From: Brevundimonas sp. AAP58
GTDB lineage: Bacteria > Pseudomonadota > Alphaproteobacteria > Caulobacterales > Caulobacteraceae
Direction: 5' to 3'
Assembly (NCBI RefSeq): GCF_001295975.1
Contig: NZ_LJHU01000018.1
Coordinates: 62,001 to 126,000, forward strand
DNA: 64,000 nucleotides
Position 1 is the first letter of the stretch. Every line of letters starts with the position of its first letter. The notes under the pieces were generated by a model. That model did no database searches. It was not told the DNA's origin and saw nothing but the letters and a program-made list of their open reading frames with translations. Positions 17,392-25,351 of the stretch are shown piece after piece. A program made the position numbers and the translations under genes.

Positions 17392-18474
17392 CTAAGCCCC
17401 CGCCTTCTTCGCGAAGCTCCACGCGCCTGCCGCCAGGGGTTCGACCTGGGCCGCCATCGTGCGGGCATGGGCCGAGGCCGCGGTGCCATCCCGCACCCGC
17501 CCGGCGATGCCCTGGCAGATCGCCGCGAGGCGGAACAGGTTATAGGCGAACAGCCAGTCCAGATTGGCAGGCGGCGGCGAACCGGTCTTGTCGACGTAGC
17601 GGGCGACGGTCTCTTCGACCGAGGGGATGCCGAGCGCGTTCAGGTCCGCGCCGGCCAGGCCGTTGCGCAGGCTCGCCGGAATGGCCCAGGCGATCAGCAG
17701 GTAGGAGAAATCCGCCATCGGATCGCCCAGCGTCGACAGCTCCCAGTCCAGCACCGCCCGCACCTCGGGCGCGTCGGGCGCCAGGATCATGTTGTCGAGC
17801 CGGAAGTCGCCGTGGACGATCCGCGTCGGTCCTTCGGGCGGCAACCCCTGCGGCAGGAACGCGATCAGCCGGTCCATGTCGGGGATCGGATGGGTCTCGG
17901 ACGCCTGATACTGCTTGGTCCAGCGGCCTACTTGGCGGGCGAAATAATTGCCGGGCTTGCCGTAGTCTGAAAGGCCGATCGCGGCCGGGTCGAAACGGTG
18001 GAGCGCCGCGAGCGTGTCCACCTGGGCGTCGTAGATGGCGCGGCGCTGATCCGGCGTCATGCCCGGCAGCTTCAGGTCCCACAGGACCCGGCCCTCGACC
18101 TTGTCCATCACGTAGAACATCGAGCCGATCACGCCGTCGTCCGTGCACAGGGCATGGGGACGGGCGACCGGGAAGCCCTGGGCGTGCAGCGCCGAGATGA
18201 CCGTGAACTCGCGATCCACCGCGTGCGCCGACGGCAGCAGCGTCCCCGGCGGTTTGCGCCGCAGCACATAGGCGGCGGTGGGCGTGGTCAGCTCATAGGT
18301 CGGGTTCGACTGCCCGCCCTTGAACTGGCGCACCATCAGCGGCCCGGCGTAGCCCGCCACATGGGCCGCCATCCAGGCGTCGAGCGCAGCCTCGTCCAGG
18401 CGATAGCGGGGATCGACCTCGCGGGTGCCGGAGAAGGTCGATTGCGGGTCGTCGAGGGCGGCGGAGTCAGTCAT
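17392..18474 (-). CDS. APH-family phosphotransferase
   Basis: Kinase-fold protein of 360 residues from the aminoglycoside/choline phosphotransferase superfamily, subgroup found with acyl-CoA dehydrogenases. Visible motifs: FKGGQSNPTYEL (nucleotide loop), YVLRRKPPGTLL (Lys), REFTVISAL, the catalytic IVHGDFRLDNMI, and metal-binding LDWELSTLGDP. The substrate is unknown. The ATG at 18474 overlaps the glpK stop by 8 nt (ATGACTGA), so it is translationally coupled to glycerol kinase, which suggests a polyol- or lipid-related substrate, but that is inference. Confidence 0.82.
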   Translation of the reverse strand: MTDSAALDDPQSTFSGTREVDPRYRLDEAALDAWMAAHVAGYAGPLMVRQFKGGQSNPTYELTTPTAAYVLRRKPPGTLLPSAHAVDREFTVISALHAQGFPVARPHALCTDDGVIGSMFYVMDKVEGRVLWDLKLPGMTPDQRRAIYDAQVDTLAALHRFDPAAIGLSDYGKPGNYFARQVGRWTKQYQASETHPIPDMDRLIAFLPQGLPPEGPTRIVHGDFRLDNMILAPDAPEVRAVLDWELSTLGDPMADFSYLLIAWAIPASLRNGLAGADLNALGIPSVEETVARYVDKTGSPPPANLDWLFAYNLFRLAAICQGIAGRVRDGTAASAHARTMAAQVEPLAAGAWSFAKKAGA

Positions 18475-19963
18475 GGGCGGCGACAATGGCCGCCCGCACC
18501 GCGCGACGCCAGCCCCCCAGCAACCGCTCGCGCTCGGCGGCGTCCATGCGCGGCGTCCAGACGGCGGGCGCCTCGTCGCCGCGCGGCTCCAGGTCGTCGA
18601 TCAGCCCCGCGCCAAAGGCCGCCAGCCGCGCAGCCCCCAGCGCCGTCATCTCCTGGAACGCCGGGCGCTCGACCGTGACCTCGCAGATGTCGGCGACGAA
18701 CTGCATGGCGAAGGCGTTGGCCGTGACCCCGCCGTCGACCTTGAGCACGCCCAGCCTCGGCGCCCCGTCCGCGGCCAGCGCATCCAGCAGGTCGCGCGTC
18801 TGAAAGGCGAGCGCCTCCAGCCCCGCGCGGACAAAGTGGGCCGGCGTGGAGTCCCGCGTCAGGCCGATGACCGCGCCGCGCGCGTCCGGCTCCCACCAGG
18901 GCGCGCCGAGCCCCGTGAAGCCGGGCACCAGATAGACCCCGCCGTTGTCCTTCAAGCCCTGCGCCAGCGCCTCCGAGCCCCGGCTGTCGGCGATCATGCC
19001 CACGCCGTCCCTCAGCCACTGGATCGCCGACCCCGCTGAGAAGATGGAGCCCTCCAGCGCATAGGCGCCGTCGCCATCCACCGCGTAGCCGAGCGTGCCC
19101 AGAAGCCGGCTGGTCGAAGCCACCGGCGCCGGCCCCACATTGGCGACCAGAAAGGCGCCGGTGCCGTAGGTGATCTTGGCGTCGCCGGCTTTCAGCGCCC
19201 CGTGGCCGACCAGCGCCGCCTGCTGGTCGCCCGCCGAGCCGGTGATGGGCAAGGCACGGCCGAATAGTCCGGCCTCGGTCTGGCCGAGCTCTCCAGCGCA
19301 TTCGCGAATGTCCGGCAGGGCGGCGCGCGGAACCCGGAACAGGGCGCACAGGTCGTCGCGCCAGACCCGGTCTTTCAAGTCCATCAGGGAGGTTCGGCTG
19401 GCGTTGGTGGCGTCAGTGGCGTGGGCCGCACCGCCCGTCAGCTTCCAGATCAGCCAGGTCTCGATGGTGCCCAGAAGCGCCTCGCGCCGCTCGGCCCGCG
19501 CCCGCGCGCCGGGCACGGCGTCCAGCAGCCATGCGAACTTGGTGGCCGAGAAATAGGGGTCCAGTATCAGCCCCGTCGCGGCCTGCACCGCCGCCTCATT
19601 CCCCTCGGCCTTCAGGCGGTCGGTGACGTCGGCGGTCCGCCGGTCCTGCCAGACGATGGCGCGGTGCAGCGGCTCGCCGGTCGCGGCGTCCCAGATCACC
19701 GCCGTCTCGCGCTGGTTGGTGATACCGATCGCCGAGAACCGACCGATCCCGCCGGCCTTGGCGATGACCTCGCGGCAGGTCTGGAGCGTCGCGGTCCAGA
19801 TCTCGGCGGCGTCATGCTCGACCCAGCCCGAGGCTGGAAAGTGCTGCTGGAGCGCGATCTGGCTGATGGCGACCGGGTGCAATCCCCCCTCGTCCCTCAG
19901 CTCGAACGCGATGGCGCGTGTGGAGGTGGTGCCCTGGTCGATGGCGAGGATGCAGGTCGTCAT
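18467..19963 (-). CDS. glpK: Glycerol kinase
   Basis: FGGY-family kinase, 498 residues, converting glycerol to glycerol-3-phosphate with ATP. It begins ILAIDQGTTSTRAIAF and shows WVEHDAAEIW, AIGITNQRET, IVWQDRRTAD, YFSATKFAWLLD, ITGSAGDQQAALVGHG, KITYGTGAFLVANVG and KVDGGVTANAFAMQFVADI. The length is typical. The following phosphotransferase overlaps its end. No glpF or glpD lies in the window. It is divergent from the threonine dehydratase gene with a 45-bp gap. Confidence 0.94.
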   Translation of the reverse strand: MTTCILAIDQGTTSTRAIAFELRDEGGLHPVAISQIALQQHFPASGWVEHDAAEIWTATLQTCREVIAKAGGIGRFSAIGITNQRETAVIWDAATGEPLHRAIVWQDRRTADVTDRLKAEGNEAAVQAATGLILDPYFSATKFAWLLDAVPGARARAERREALLGTIETWLIWKLTGGAAHATDATNASRTSLMDLKDRVWRDDLCALFRVPRAALPDIRECAGELGQTEAGLFGRALPITGSAGDQQAALVGHGALKAGDAKITYGTGAFLVANVGPAPVASTSRLLGTLGYAVDGDGAYALEGSIFSAGSAIQWLRDGVGMIADSRGSEALAQGLKDNGGVYLVPGFTGLGAPWWEPDARGAVIGLTRDSTPAHFVRAGLEALAFQTRDLLDALAADGAPRLGVLKVDGGVTANAFAMQFVADICEVTVERPAFQEMTALGAARLAAFGAGLIDDLEPRGDEAPAVWTPRMDAAERERLLGGWRRAVRAAIVAAHD

Positions 19964-20008
19964 GGCGCCACCTTACGCAGGATCGGGCGATGCGCTAATC
20001 CGCCAGAC

Positions 20009-21001
20009 ATGGCTGACCGCATCGCTTCCTTCGAGGGCGTCATCGACGCCGCCCGTCAGATCGAGGGGGTCGCCGTCCGCACCCCCCTGATCGAGAGCCC
20101 CGCCCTGAACGAACGCGCGGGCGGGCGTATCCTGCTGAAGGCCGAGAACCTGCAGGTCGCGGGCGCCTTCAAGTTCCGGGGCGCCTACAACCGCATCAGC
20201 CGCCTGACGGACGATGAGCGCGAGCGCGGGGTCGTCGCCTTCTCGTCCGGAAACCACGCCCAGGGCGTGGCGGCCGCCGCTCTGAAGGTCGGGACCAGCG
20301 CCACCATCGTCATGCCGGCCGACAGCCCGGCCATCAAGATCGCGGGCGTCCGGCGCTTCGGCGGCGAGGTGCGCCTCTATGACCGCTGGACCGAGAGCCG
20401 CGAGGAGATCGGCGCTGCGCTGGCGGCCGAAAAGAACGCGGTGCTGGTGCCGCCCTTCGACGATCCCTTCGTCATCGAGGGTCAGGGCACGAGCGGGCTG
20501 GAGATCCTGCAGCAGGCCGACACGGCGATCGATCAACTGGTCTGCTGCTGCTCGGGCGGCGGGCTGATGGCCGGGATCAACCTGGTGCTGGAGGCCAAGA
20601 GCCCCAAGACGCTCAGCTGGGCCGTCGAGCCCGAGAACTTCGACGACACGGCGCGGTCCCTGGCGGCCAAGCAGCGGGTGGGGCATCCCAAGGCCCCGCC
20701 CTCGATCTGCGACGCGCTTCAGACCCCGATCCCCGGCGAGCTGACCTTCCCGATCAACCAGCGCGTCCTGAAGGGCGCGCTGGGCGTCAGCGACCTGGAG
20801 GCGGCCGAGGCCGTCCGCTACGCCTTCCATACGCTGAAGCTGGTGCTAGAGCCGGGCGGGGCGGCGGCGCTGGCGGCTGTGCTGGCGGGCAAGGTCGACA
20901 CGCGCGACCGGACCACCGCCGTCATCCTGTCGGGCGGCAACATCGACCCCGCCCTGTTCGCCGAGATCATCGAAGACCGCTTCACCGGAGCCGCCGCATG
21001 A
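20009..21001 (+). CDS. Threonine/serine dehydratase (PLP type II fold)
   Basis: PLP enzyme of 330 residues. The cofactor lysine is in VAGAFKFRGAYNRI; SSGNHAQGVA and the phosphate-binding CSGGGLMAG loop follow. LSGGNID near the end is typical of threonine ammonia-lyase and serine racemase relatives. It is too short to carry a C-terminal regulatory ACT domain, so it fits the catabolic or racemase-like branch. ATG 20009 is chosen for the family N-terminus. The stop overlaps the next ATG (ATGA), coupling it to the MaoC hydratase. Confidence 0.87.
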   Translation: MADRIASFEGVIDAARQIEGVAVRTPLIESPALNERAGGRILLKAENLQVAGAFKFRGAYNRISRLTDDERERGVVAFSSGNHAQGVAAAALKVGTSATIVMPADSPAIKIAGVRRFGGEVRLYDRWTESREEIGAALAAEKNAVLVPPFDDPFVIEGQGTSGLEILQQADTAIDQLVCCCSGGGLMAGINLVLEAKSPKTLSWAVEPENFDDTARSLAAKQRVGHPKAPPSICDALQTPIPGELTFPINQRVLKGALGVSDLEAAEAVRYAFHTLKLVLEPGGAAALAAVLAGKVDTRDRTTAVILSGGNIDPALFAEIIEDRFTGAAA

Positions 21002-21453
21002 CCAAGCCGAGTGACCTGCAATCCCTGATCGGCCAGGAGGTCGGCGTCAGCCGCTGGGTCGAGATCGACCAGGCCCGCATCGACGCCTTCGCCAAGATCA
21101 CCGAGGATGAGCAGTTCATCCACGTCGATCCGGAAGCCGCCAAGGCCACCCCGTTCGGCGGGACCATCGCCCACGGCTTCCTGACCCTCAGCCTCGCGTC
21201 CGCGATGTCCTACGACGCGGTCAAGCCGCTCGAGGGCGTGGTGATGGGCGTCAACTACGGCTTCGACAAGCTGCGCTTTCTCGCCCCGGTGCCCGCCGGA
21301 TCGAAGGTGCGGGGCCGCTTCAAGCTGTTGTCGGCCGAGGACAAGGGTGGCGGGCGCTGGCTGCTGAAGCACGAGCTGACCGTCGAAATCGAAGGCTCAG
21401 AGAAGCCCGCCCTGATCGCCGAATGGCTCGGAATGCAGGTCATATCGGTCTGA
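20998..21453 (+). CDS. MaoC-like (R)-specific enoyl-CoA hydratase
   Basis: Hot-dog fold hydratase, 151 residues. The hydratase motif is seen as ITEDEQFIHVDPEAAKATPFGGTIAHGFLTLSL, with catalytic Asp/His in D-x4-H and the AHGFL turn. YGFDKLRFLAPVPAGSKVRGRF is also characteristic. It probably hydrates trans-2-enoyl-CoA to (R)-3-hydroxyacyl-CoA. It starts within the stop of the dehydratase gene (ATGA). Confidence 0.87.
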   Translation: MTKPSDLQSLIGQEVGVSRWVEIDQARIDAFAKITEDEQFIHVDPEAAKATPFGGTIAHGFLTLSLASAMSYDAVKPLEGVVMGVNYGFDKLRFLAPVPAGSKVRGRFKLLSAEDKGGGRWLLKHELTVEIEGSEKPALIAEWLGMQVISV

Positions 21454-21464
21454 CCTGGAAAAGT

Positions 21465-21481
21465 ACTTTACATTCCAAAGT
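21465..21481. promoter_or_regulatory. AT-rich dyad before the alpha/beta hydrolase
   Basis: ACTTT-ACATTCC-AAAGT is an inverted repeat with a 7-bp centre in an AT-rich stretch that stands out against the GC-rich background, 38 bp before the hydrolase ATG. An overlapping AAAGTACTTT palindrome precedes it. It is a candidate operator or promoter; no regulator gene is adjacent. Confidence 0.35.
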
Positions 21482-21518
21482 GACTGCCGCATATCCCGGG
21501 CACACAGGAGACATCGCC

Positions 21519-22451
21519 ATGTTCAGAACGCTCGCTTGCGCCGCCGCCGCCCTCTGCCTCGCCGCCCCGGCCTTCGCCCAGAGCCGCGAGGAGGCCGACC
21601 ACTCGCATCATCGCCACGCCGACTTCGAGTCCACCCGCATGCACGTCCGTGTCGACGGCGAGGCGGGTCCGGGGGTGCGCGACATCATCCTTATCCCGGG
21701 CCTCAGCTCCTCGCCCAAGGTGTGGCAGGGCACGATCGATCATCTGGGCGCGGGCTGGCGGGTCCACTCCATCCACATCCAGGGCTTCGCCGGAGCCCCG
21801 GTCGAGGGCAACGCCGAAGGCCCCGTCGCCGCGCCGGTCGCCGAGGAAATCGCCCGCTACATCGCCGAGCAGGGTCTGGATAAGCCCGCCGTCGTCGGCC
21901 ACTCCATGGGCGGCACCATCGGCATGATGCTGGCGGCGCGTCACCCCGATGCGGTCGGCAAGCTCATGGTCGTGGACATGGTGCCCTTCATGGGCGCGAT
22001 GTTCGGCCAGCCGGGGACCAATCCGACCGTCGAGAGCGTCACGCCGATCGCCGACCAGGTCCACGCCCAGATGCTGAACAGCCCCGAAGAGGCCTACCGC
22101 GCCCAGGCCGCCCAGACGGTGGCGGCCATGGTCCGCGACGAGGCGGCCGAGCCCATGATCCTGGCCGACACGGCGTCCAGCGACCGCACGGTCTCGTCCA
22201 ATGCTTACCGCGAGCTGATCGTGACCGACCTGCGGCCCGAGCTGGCCAACATCACCGTCCCGACCGAGGTGGTCTACGTCGCCTTCGACTTCCCCGGCAT
22301 GACGCCCGAGATGACCGACGGCATCTACCGCATGTCCTACGCGACCCTGCCGGGCGTGGAGCTGACCCGCATCGACGACGCGGCGCACTTCCTCTTCATC
22401 GACCAGCCCCAGGCCTTCTTCGCCGAGTTGGACGCCTTCCTGGCGCAATGA
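21519..22451 (+). CDS. Exported alpha/beta hydrolase
   Basis: 310 residues with a signal peptide (MFRTLACAAAALCLAAPAFA) followed by a His-rich HSHHRH segment. Hydrolase landmarks: IILIPGLSSSPKVW (oxyanion hole), VVGHSMGGTIGMMLA (nucleophile Ser) and DAAHFLFIDQP (catalytic His). ATG 21519 has AGGAGA 7 nt upstream and gives the signal peptide. It is expected to act in the periplasm; substrate unknown. The stop overlaps the next gene's ATG by 4 nt. Confidence 0.85.
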   Translation: MFRTLACAAAALCLAAPAFAQSREEADHSHHRHADFESTRMHVRVDGEAGPGVRDIILIPGLSSSPKVWQGTIDHLGAGWRVHSIHIQGFAGAPVEGNAEGPVAAPVAEEIARYIAEQGLDKPAVVGHSMGGTIGMMLAARHPDAVGKLMVVDMVPFMGAMFGQPGTNPTVESVTPIADQVHAQMLNSPEEAYRAQAAQTVAAMVRDEAAEPMILADTASSDRTVSSNAYRELIVTDLRPELANITVPTEVVYVAFDFPGMTPEMTDGIYRMSYATLPGVELTRIDDAAHFLFIDQPQAFFAELDAFLAQ

Positions 22452-23080
22452 CGGACCCGGCCGCTCGCATCATCGGCCTCTATGACGACCAGGCCGAGGG
22501 CTGGATCGCCGATCGCGGTCCGGCCCTTGGCGGTTCCGCCAAATCCATTGACGAGATCGAGGCTTTCAACCGGTTTGCCGCGGCCTTGCCGCCAGGCGGA
22601 ACCGTGCTCGACGTTGGCTGCGGCTCCGGCTGGCCCTGGGGCGCCGCGCTGATCGGACGCGGCCTTCGCGTTACTGGCTTGGACGCGTCACCTCGCCTCA
22701 TAGCCCATGCCGCGCAGACCTTGCCCGACGGCGAATGGGTCGTCGGCGACATGCGCGCGTTCGACCTTGATCGCTCGTTCGACGGCGTGCTCGTTTGGTA
22801 TAGCCTGTTCCACTTGGCCCCGGGCGATCAGCGCCGGGCGCTACGCTGCCTGCTGCCGCACACGCGACCCGGCGGCGTTCTGATGATGACTATAGCGACC
22901 GGGGCCGGCGTGAGCATCGGCGACTGGCGCGGCGAGCGACTCTATCACGCAAGTCTCGGCGAAGAGGCCTATGCGGCCATCCTGGACAATGCCGGCTTCA
23001 TCCGGGCTAACCGTGAGGGACGACCCGAGACAGGCTCAACGGCATGGATGCTCAGGCGACGGATGGATCATCAACTCTGA
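22448..23080 (+). CDS. Class I SAM-dependent methyltransferase
   Basis: 210 residues with motif I VLDVGCGSGWPWGAAL, LRVTGLDASPRLI (acidic end of beta-2), GDMRAFDLDRSFDGVLVWYSLFHL (motif IV region) and LLPHTRPGGVLMMTI (motif VI). The substrate is not deducible. The ATG overlaps the stop of the hydrolase, so the two are coupled. Confidence 0.85.
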   Translation: MTDPAARIIGLYDDQAEGWIADRGPALGGSAKSIDEIEAFNRFAAALPPGGTVLDVGCGSGWPWGAALIGRGLRVTGLDASPRLIAHAAQTLPDGEWVVGDMRAFDLDRSFDGVLVWYSLFHLAPGDQRRALRCLLPHTRPGGVLMMTIATGAGVSIGDWRGERLYHASLGEEAYAAILDNAGFIRANREGRPETGSTAWMLRRRMDHQL

Positions 23081-23157
23081 TCGCCAAACAGCGTTCCCGG
23101 ACTGGATCAGGGCGCTTGCCAAGGCTAGAAAGCCAAAGGGATGCAGGGGATGACGTC

Positions 23158-23742
23158 ATGCGTAACGGTCTGACCTGGTTGTTTGGTCTGGCGCTAGGCC
23201 TGATCCTGGCCGGTTGCGCCGCCGCGCCGGCGATCTCTCCCGGTGCCCAGACGGGCGATGTGGCCGCCGCCGTGCGGATCGTGCCCGAGTATCGGCTCGG
23301 CCCCGCCGACAAGGTCCGGATCAATGTGTTCGGCGAGGAAGCCCTGACCGGCGAATTCACCGTCGGCAACTCGGGCAAGGTGTCCCTGCCCCTGATCGGC
23401 GAAGTCCAGGCCGAAGGCCTGACGATCGCCGAGCTGCAGGAATCCATCGCCGAGGCGCTGCGGCAGGGCTACATCAACGAACCGCGCGTCAACGCCGAGG
23501 TGCTGAACTACCGGCCCTTCTACATCCTGGGCGAAGTCAACACGCCGGGCGAGTATCCCTACACAGCCAATCTGACGGTGCTGAACGCCGTGGCCACTGC
23601 GGGCGGCTTCACCTACCGGGCCGACACGCGCCGGGTCTATATCCGCCGTGCCGACAGTGGCGGGGAACAGGTCTATCCCCTGACGACCAATACTCAGGTG
23701 GCACCCGGCGACACCATTCGCATCGGTGAGCGCTTCTTCTAG
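23158..23742 (+). CDS. Polysaccharide export lipoprotein (Wza-type, SLBB)
   Basis: 194-residue outer-membrane lipoprotein. Signal peptide and lipobox LILAGC (Cys near residue 20), then a polysaccharide biosynthesis/export domain (YRLGPADKVRINVFGEEALTGEFTVGNSGKVSLPLIGEV) and an SLBB domain (FYILGEVNTPGEYPY, NAVATAGGFTYRA). Short single-SLBB proteins like this form or seal the export channel for capsule or exopolysaccharide. ATG 23158 follows CAGGGGA. No other polysaccharide export gene is adjacent. Confidence 0.88.
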   Translation: MRNGLTWLFGLALGLILAGCAAAPAISPGAQTGDVAAAVRIVPEYRLGPADKVRINVFGEEALTGEFTVGNSGKVSLPLIGEVQAEGLTIAELQESIAEALRQGYINEPRVNAEVLNYRPFYILGEVNTPGEYPYTANLTVLNAVATAGGFTYRADTRRVYIRRADSGGEQVYPLTTNTQVAPGDTIRIGERFF

Positions 23743-23744
23743 GC

Positions 23745-24311
23745 TCAGCCCGCGATCAGGACCCACAGCCCCGTCGCGGCAAACGCGGCGGCGGCGGCCA
23801 TGCGGATGTATGTCAGCGGCAATCTGCGGGCCGTCGCCTCGCCCAGCCAGACCGCCGGGCCGTTGACCAGCATCATGCCGATCGTGGATCCGATGATGAC
23901 CAGCAACAGGTTCTCGAAGCGGATGGCCAGGCCGGCGGTGGCGATCTGGGTCTTGTCACCCATCTCGACCAGAAAGAAGGCCGCCGTGGTCGTCGAGAAC
24001 ACGCCCCAGGCGCTCCTCTCCGCCGGTTCGGCCTGATCGACCTCCAGGGTGTCGGGGATCAGGGCCCAGATCGCGAATCCGAGAAACGCGATCCCAACCG
24101 CCCAGCGCATCCAGGGGCCATCCAGATACTGGGCGGCCAAGACGCCCGCCACAGCGGCGAAGGCATGGTTGACCAGGGTGGCGGCCAGGATACCCAGGAC
24201 GATCGGCGTCGGCCGTCGCCAGGTCGCCGCGAGCGCGATCGCCAGCAGCATAGTCTTGTCCCCGATCTCCGCCAGGGAGACGAGGCCGACGGAGATCAGC
24301 ACGGCGTCCAA
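23745..24311 (-). CDS. TMEM165/GDT1 (UPF0016) family cation exporter
   Basis: Six-helix inner-membrane transporter of 188 residues. The two family hallmark motifs are present: LAEIGDKTMLLA and LVEMGDKTQIAT, separated by hydrophobic helices. Bacterial members export Mn2+. I place the start at TTG 24311 (LDAVLISVGLVSLAEIGDKT), which matches the usual family N-terminus; GTG 24302 is the alternative, and longer ORF extensions run into the leader. A yybP-ykoY manganese riboswitch lies upstream on the same strand, strongly supporting a Mn2+ efflux role. Confidence 0.85.
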   Translation of the reverse strand: MDAVLISVGLVSLAEIGDKTMLLAIALAATWRRPTPIVLGILAATLVNHAFAAVAGVLAAQYLDGPWMRWAVGIAFLGFAIWALIPDTLEVDQAEPAERSAWGVFSTTTAAFFLVEMGDKTQIATAGLAIRFENLLLVIIGSTIGMMLVNGPAVWLGEATARRLPLTYIRMAAAAAFAATGLWVLIAG

Positions 24312-24419
24312 AACGCACTCGTTCGCGGGGCCTCGGCGGACGGACCTGTGGCGTTCGCAGCCGGACCCCGCGTGGAATCGACCCTGCGAAGCCAACGGTC
24401 TTGTCAGGGCATTTCATGT

Positions 24420-24505
24420 GTCCCTACCGCTCGGCTCGCGGAGCCTCGCTGCTTGAGGGACGGTCCCTAACGCTCGGCTCGCGGAGCCTCGCTGCCTGAG
24501 GGACG
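24420..24505. repeat. Two tandem 43-bp repeats in the riboswitch leader
   Basis: Copies at 24420-24462 and 24463-24505 abut exactly and differ at two positions. Each unit starts GTCCCT and ends AGGGAC plus G, and contains GGCTC-GCG-GAGCC at its centre, so each can fold as an independent hairpin. The pair sits between the conserved aptamer core and the exporter start codon. Confidence 0.85.
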
Positions 24506-24508
24506 GTC

Positions 24509-24640
24509 GGCAGACCCAATGGTCTCGCCATGAAATGCTCCGCTCGCGCCATCCTCTCCGGGCGAGAGGAAGTCTGTTGACGCGGGCCCCGCTGAACGCG
24601 CGGGCGACTACTCCCCGATGACGCGAAGTCGTGTAGTCGC
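24509..24640 (-). ncRNA. yybP-ykoY manganese riboswitch
   Basis: On the minus strand the leader carries the conserved blocks of this Mn2+ aptamer in order: GGGGAGTAG (24616-24608), GCGTCAACA in the middle, and GGCGAGACCATTGGG ending near 24515. Variable hairpins separate the blocks, as in the family. A 9-bp hairpin (24603-24611 with 24633-24641) overlaps the 5' block. A possible promoter upstream, TTGCCC-17-TACACG, is weak. Immediately 5' of GGCGAGACC is GCATTTCATG, which is perfectly complementary to CATGAAATGC further downstream (plus coordinates 24409-24418), a candidate switching helix. The gene controlled is the GDT1-type exporter. Confidence 0.88.
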
Positions 24641-24688
24641 CGCCACACCACAGGGCAAGCCAGGCCCCGGAGGTAGACAGTCTAAAAT

Positions 24689-24701
24689 GGTTAATATAAC
24701 C
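24689..24701. promoter_or_regulatory. AT-rich 13-bp palindrome in the divergent intergenic region
   Basis: GGTTA-ATA-TAACC lies between the riboswitch and the divergent repeat-protein gene at 24791, in the most AT-rich stretch of this 479-bp gap. It is a candidate operator; the regulator is unknown. Confidence 0.3.
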
Positions 24702-24790
24702 GTGTTGCTGCGGGTCGCCGGCCTCCTCCAAGGTTCGCCTGATAGGAGAAAAGTGAAGTCTCGCAAGGACTTGAGAGGGGAGCTGACTGA

Positions 24791-25246
24791 ATGGATCCGA
24801 TCACTTCGATCGTGGCCTCCATGCTGATCTCGGGCGCGCCGGCGTCGGATGGTCACGGATGCCACGAACGCCCGCACGGCTCGCATGACGCCTGCGCGTG
24901 CACCCGCGTCGTCGACTTCTACGGCCCGTGGACGGGTGGAGGCGGCTATACGCCTCCCGGCGGCTGGCCGCCGCCGATCCACGTCCCGGCCGGCCCGGCC
25001 ATTCACGTCGCTTCGCCGGGCTACCGGGTGATCGGCCGTCCGGTCCACGTCGCCGGCCCGGTCGTCCACATCCAGGGCCCGCCGGTCTATGTGGACGCCC
25101 CGCCGATCCGCATCGCGCCGGCCCAGATCTACGTCCAGCGTCCCGAGGTCCATGTGCGGCCGTCGGAGATCATGGTCGAGCCGCCGCAGGTCCACTTCTC
25201 GGACTGCACCGACGGAACTGTCTGCACACCCGTCGGCGGCCACTAA
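24791..25246 (+). CDS. Hypothetical Pro/Val/His repeat protein
   Basis: 151 residues, no family recognised. Residues about 60-135 consist of short degenerate repeats of alternating hydrophobic and polar residues separated by proline: PPIHVPAGPAIHVASPG, RPVHVAGPVVHIQGPP, VYVDAPPIRIAPAQIYV, QRPEVHVRPSEIMVEPPQVHF. This suggests a repetitive beta structure. Four cysteines lie in two pairs, one in the N-terminal third (CHERPHGSHDACAC) and one near the end (CTDGTVC). A GAGAGGGGAG ribosome site precedes the ATG and a strong terminator follows. The His/Cys content and its position divergent from a Mn2+ riboswitch leave metal binding open, without proof. Confidence 0.65.
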   Translation: MDPITSIVASMLISGAPASDGHGCHERPHGSHDACACTRVVDFYGPWTGGGGYTPPGGWPPPIHVPAGPAIHVASPGYRVIGRPVHVAGPVVHIQGPPVYVDAPPIRIAPAQIYVQRPEVHVRPSEIMVEPPQVHFSDCTDGTVCTPVGGH

Positions 25247-25270
25247 GCTCCGCCACAACCAGATGCTTGA

Positions 25271-25299
25271 GGGGTCCGGACACCGTCCGGACCCCTTTT
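25271..25299 (+). terminator. Rho-independent terminator
   Basis: A perfect 11-bp stem GGGGTCCGGAC / GTCCGGACCCC with an ACC loop, followed by TTTT, 25 bp after the repeat-protein stop codon. Confidence 0.9.
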
Positions 25300-25351
25300 G
25301 CTCGGCGGTAGCGCCTATCGCATCGGAACAGCGGCTGCGCTAGGAAGCGCC

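Noticed and set aside
24414-24731. 105-codon minus-strand frame across the riboswitch
   Set aside because: It spans the conserved aptamer and the tandem repeats, which explain the sequence better; the translation duplicates itself because of the repeats.
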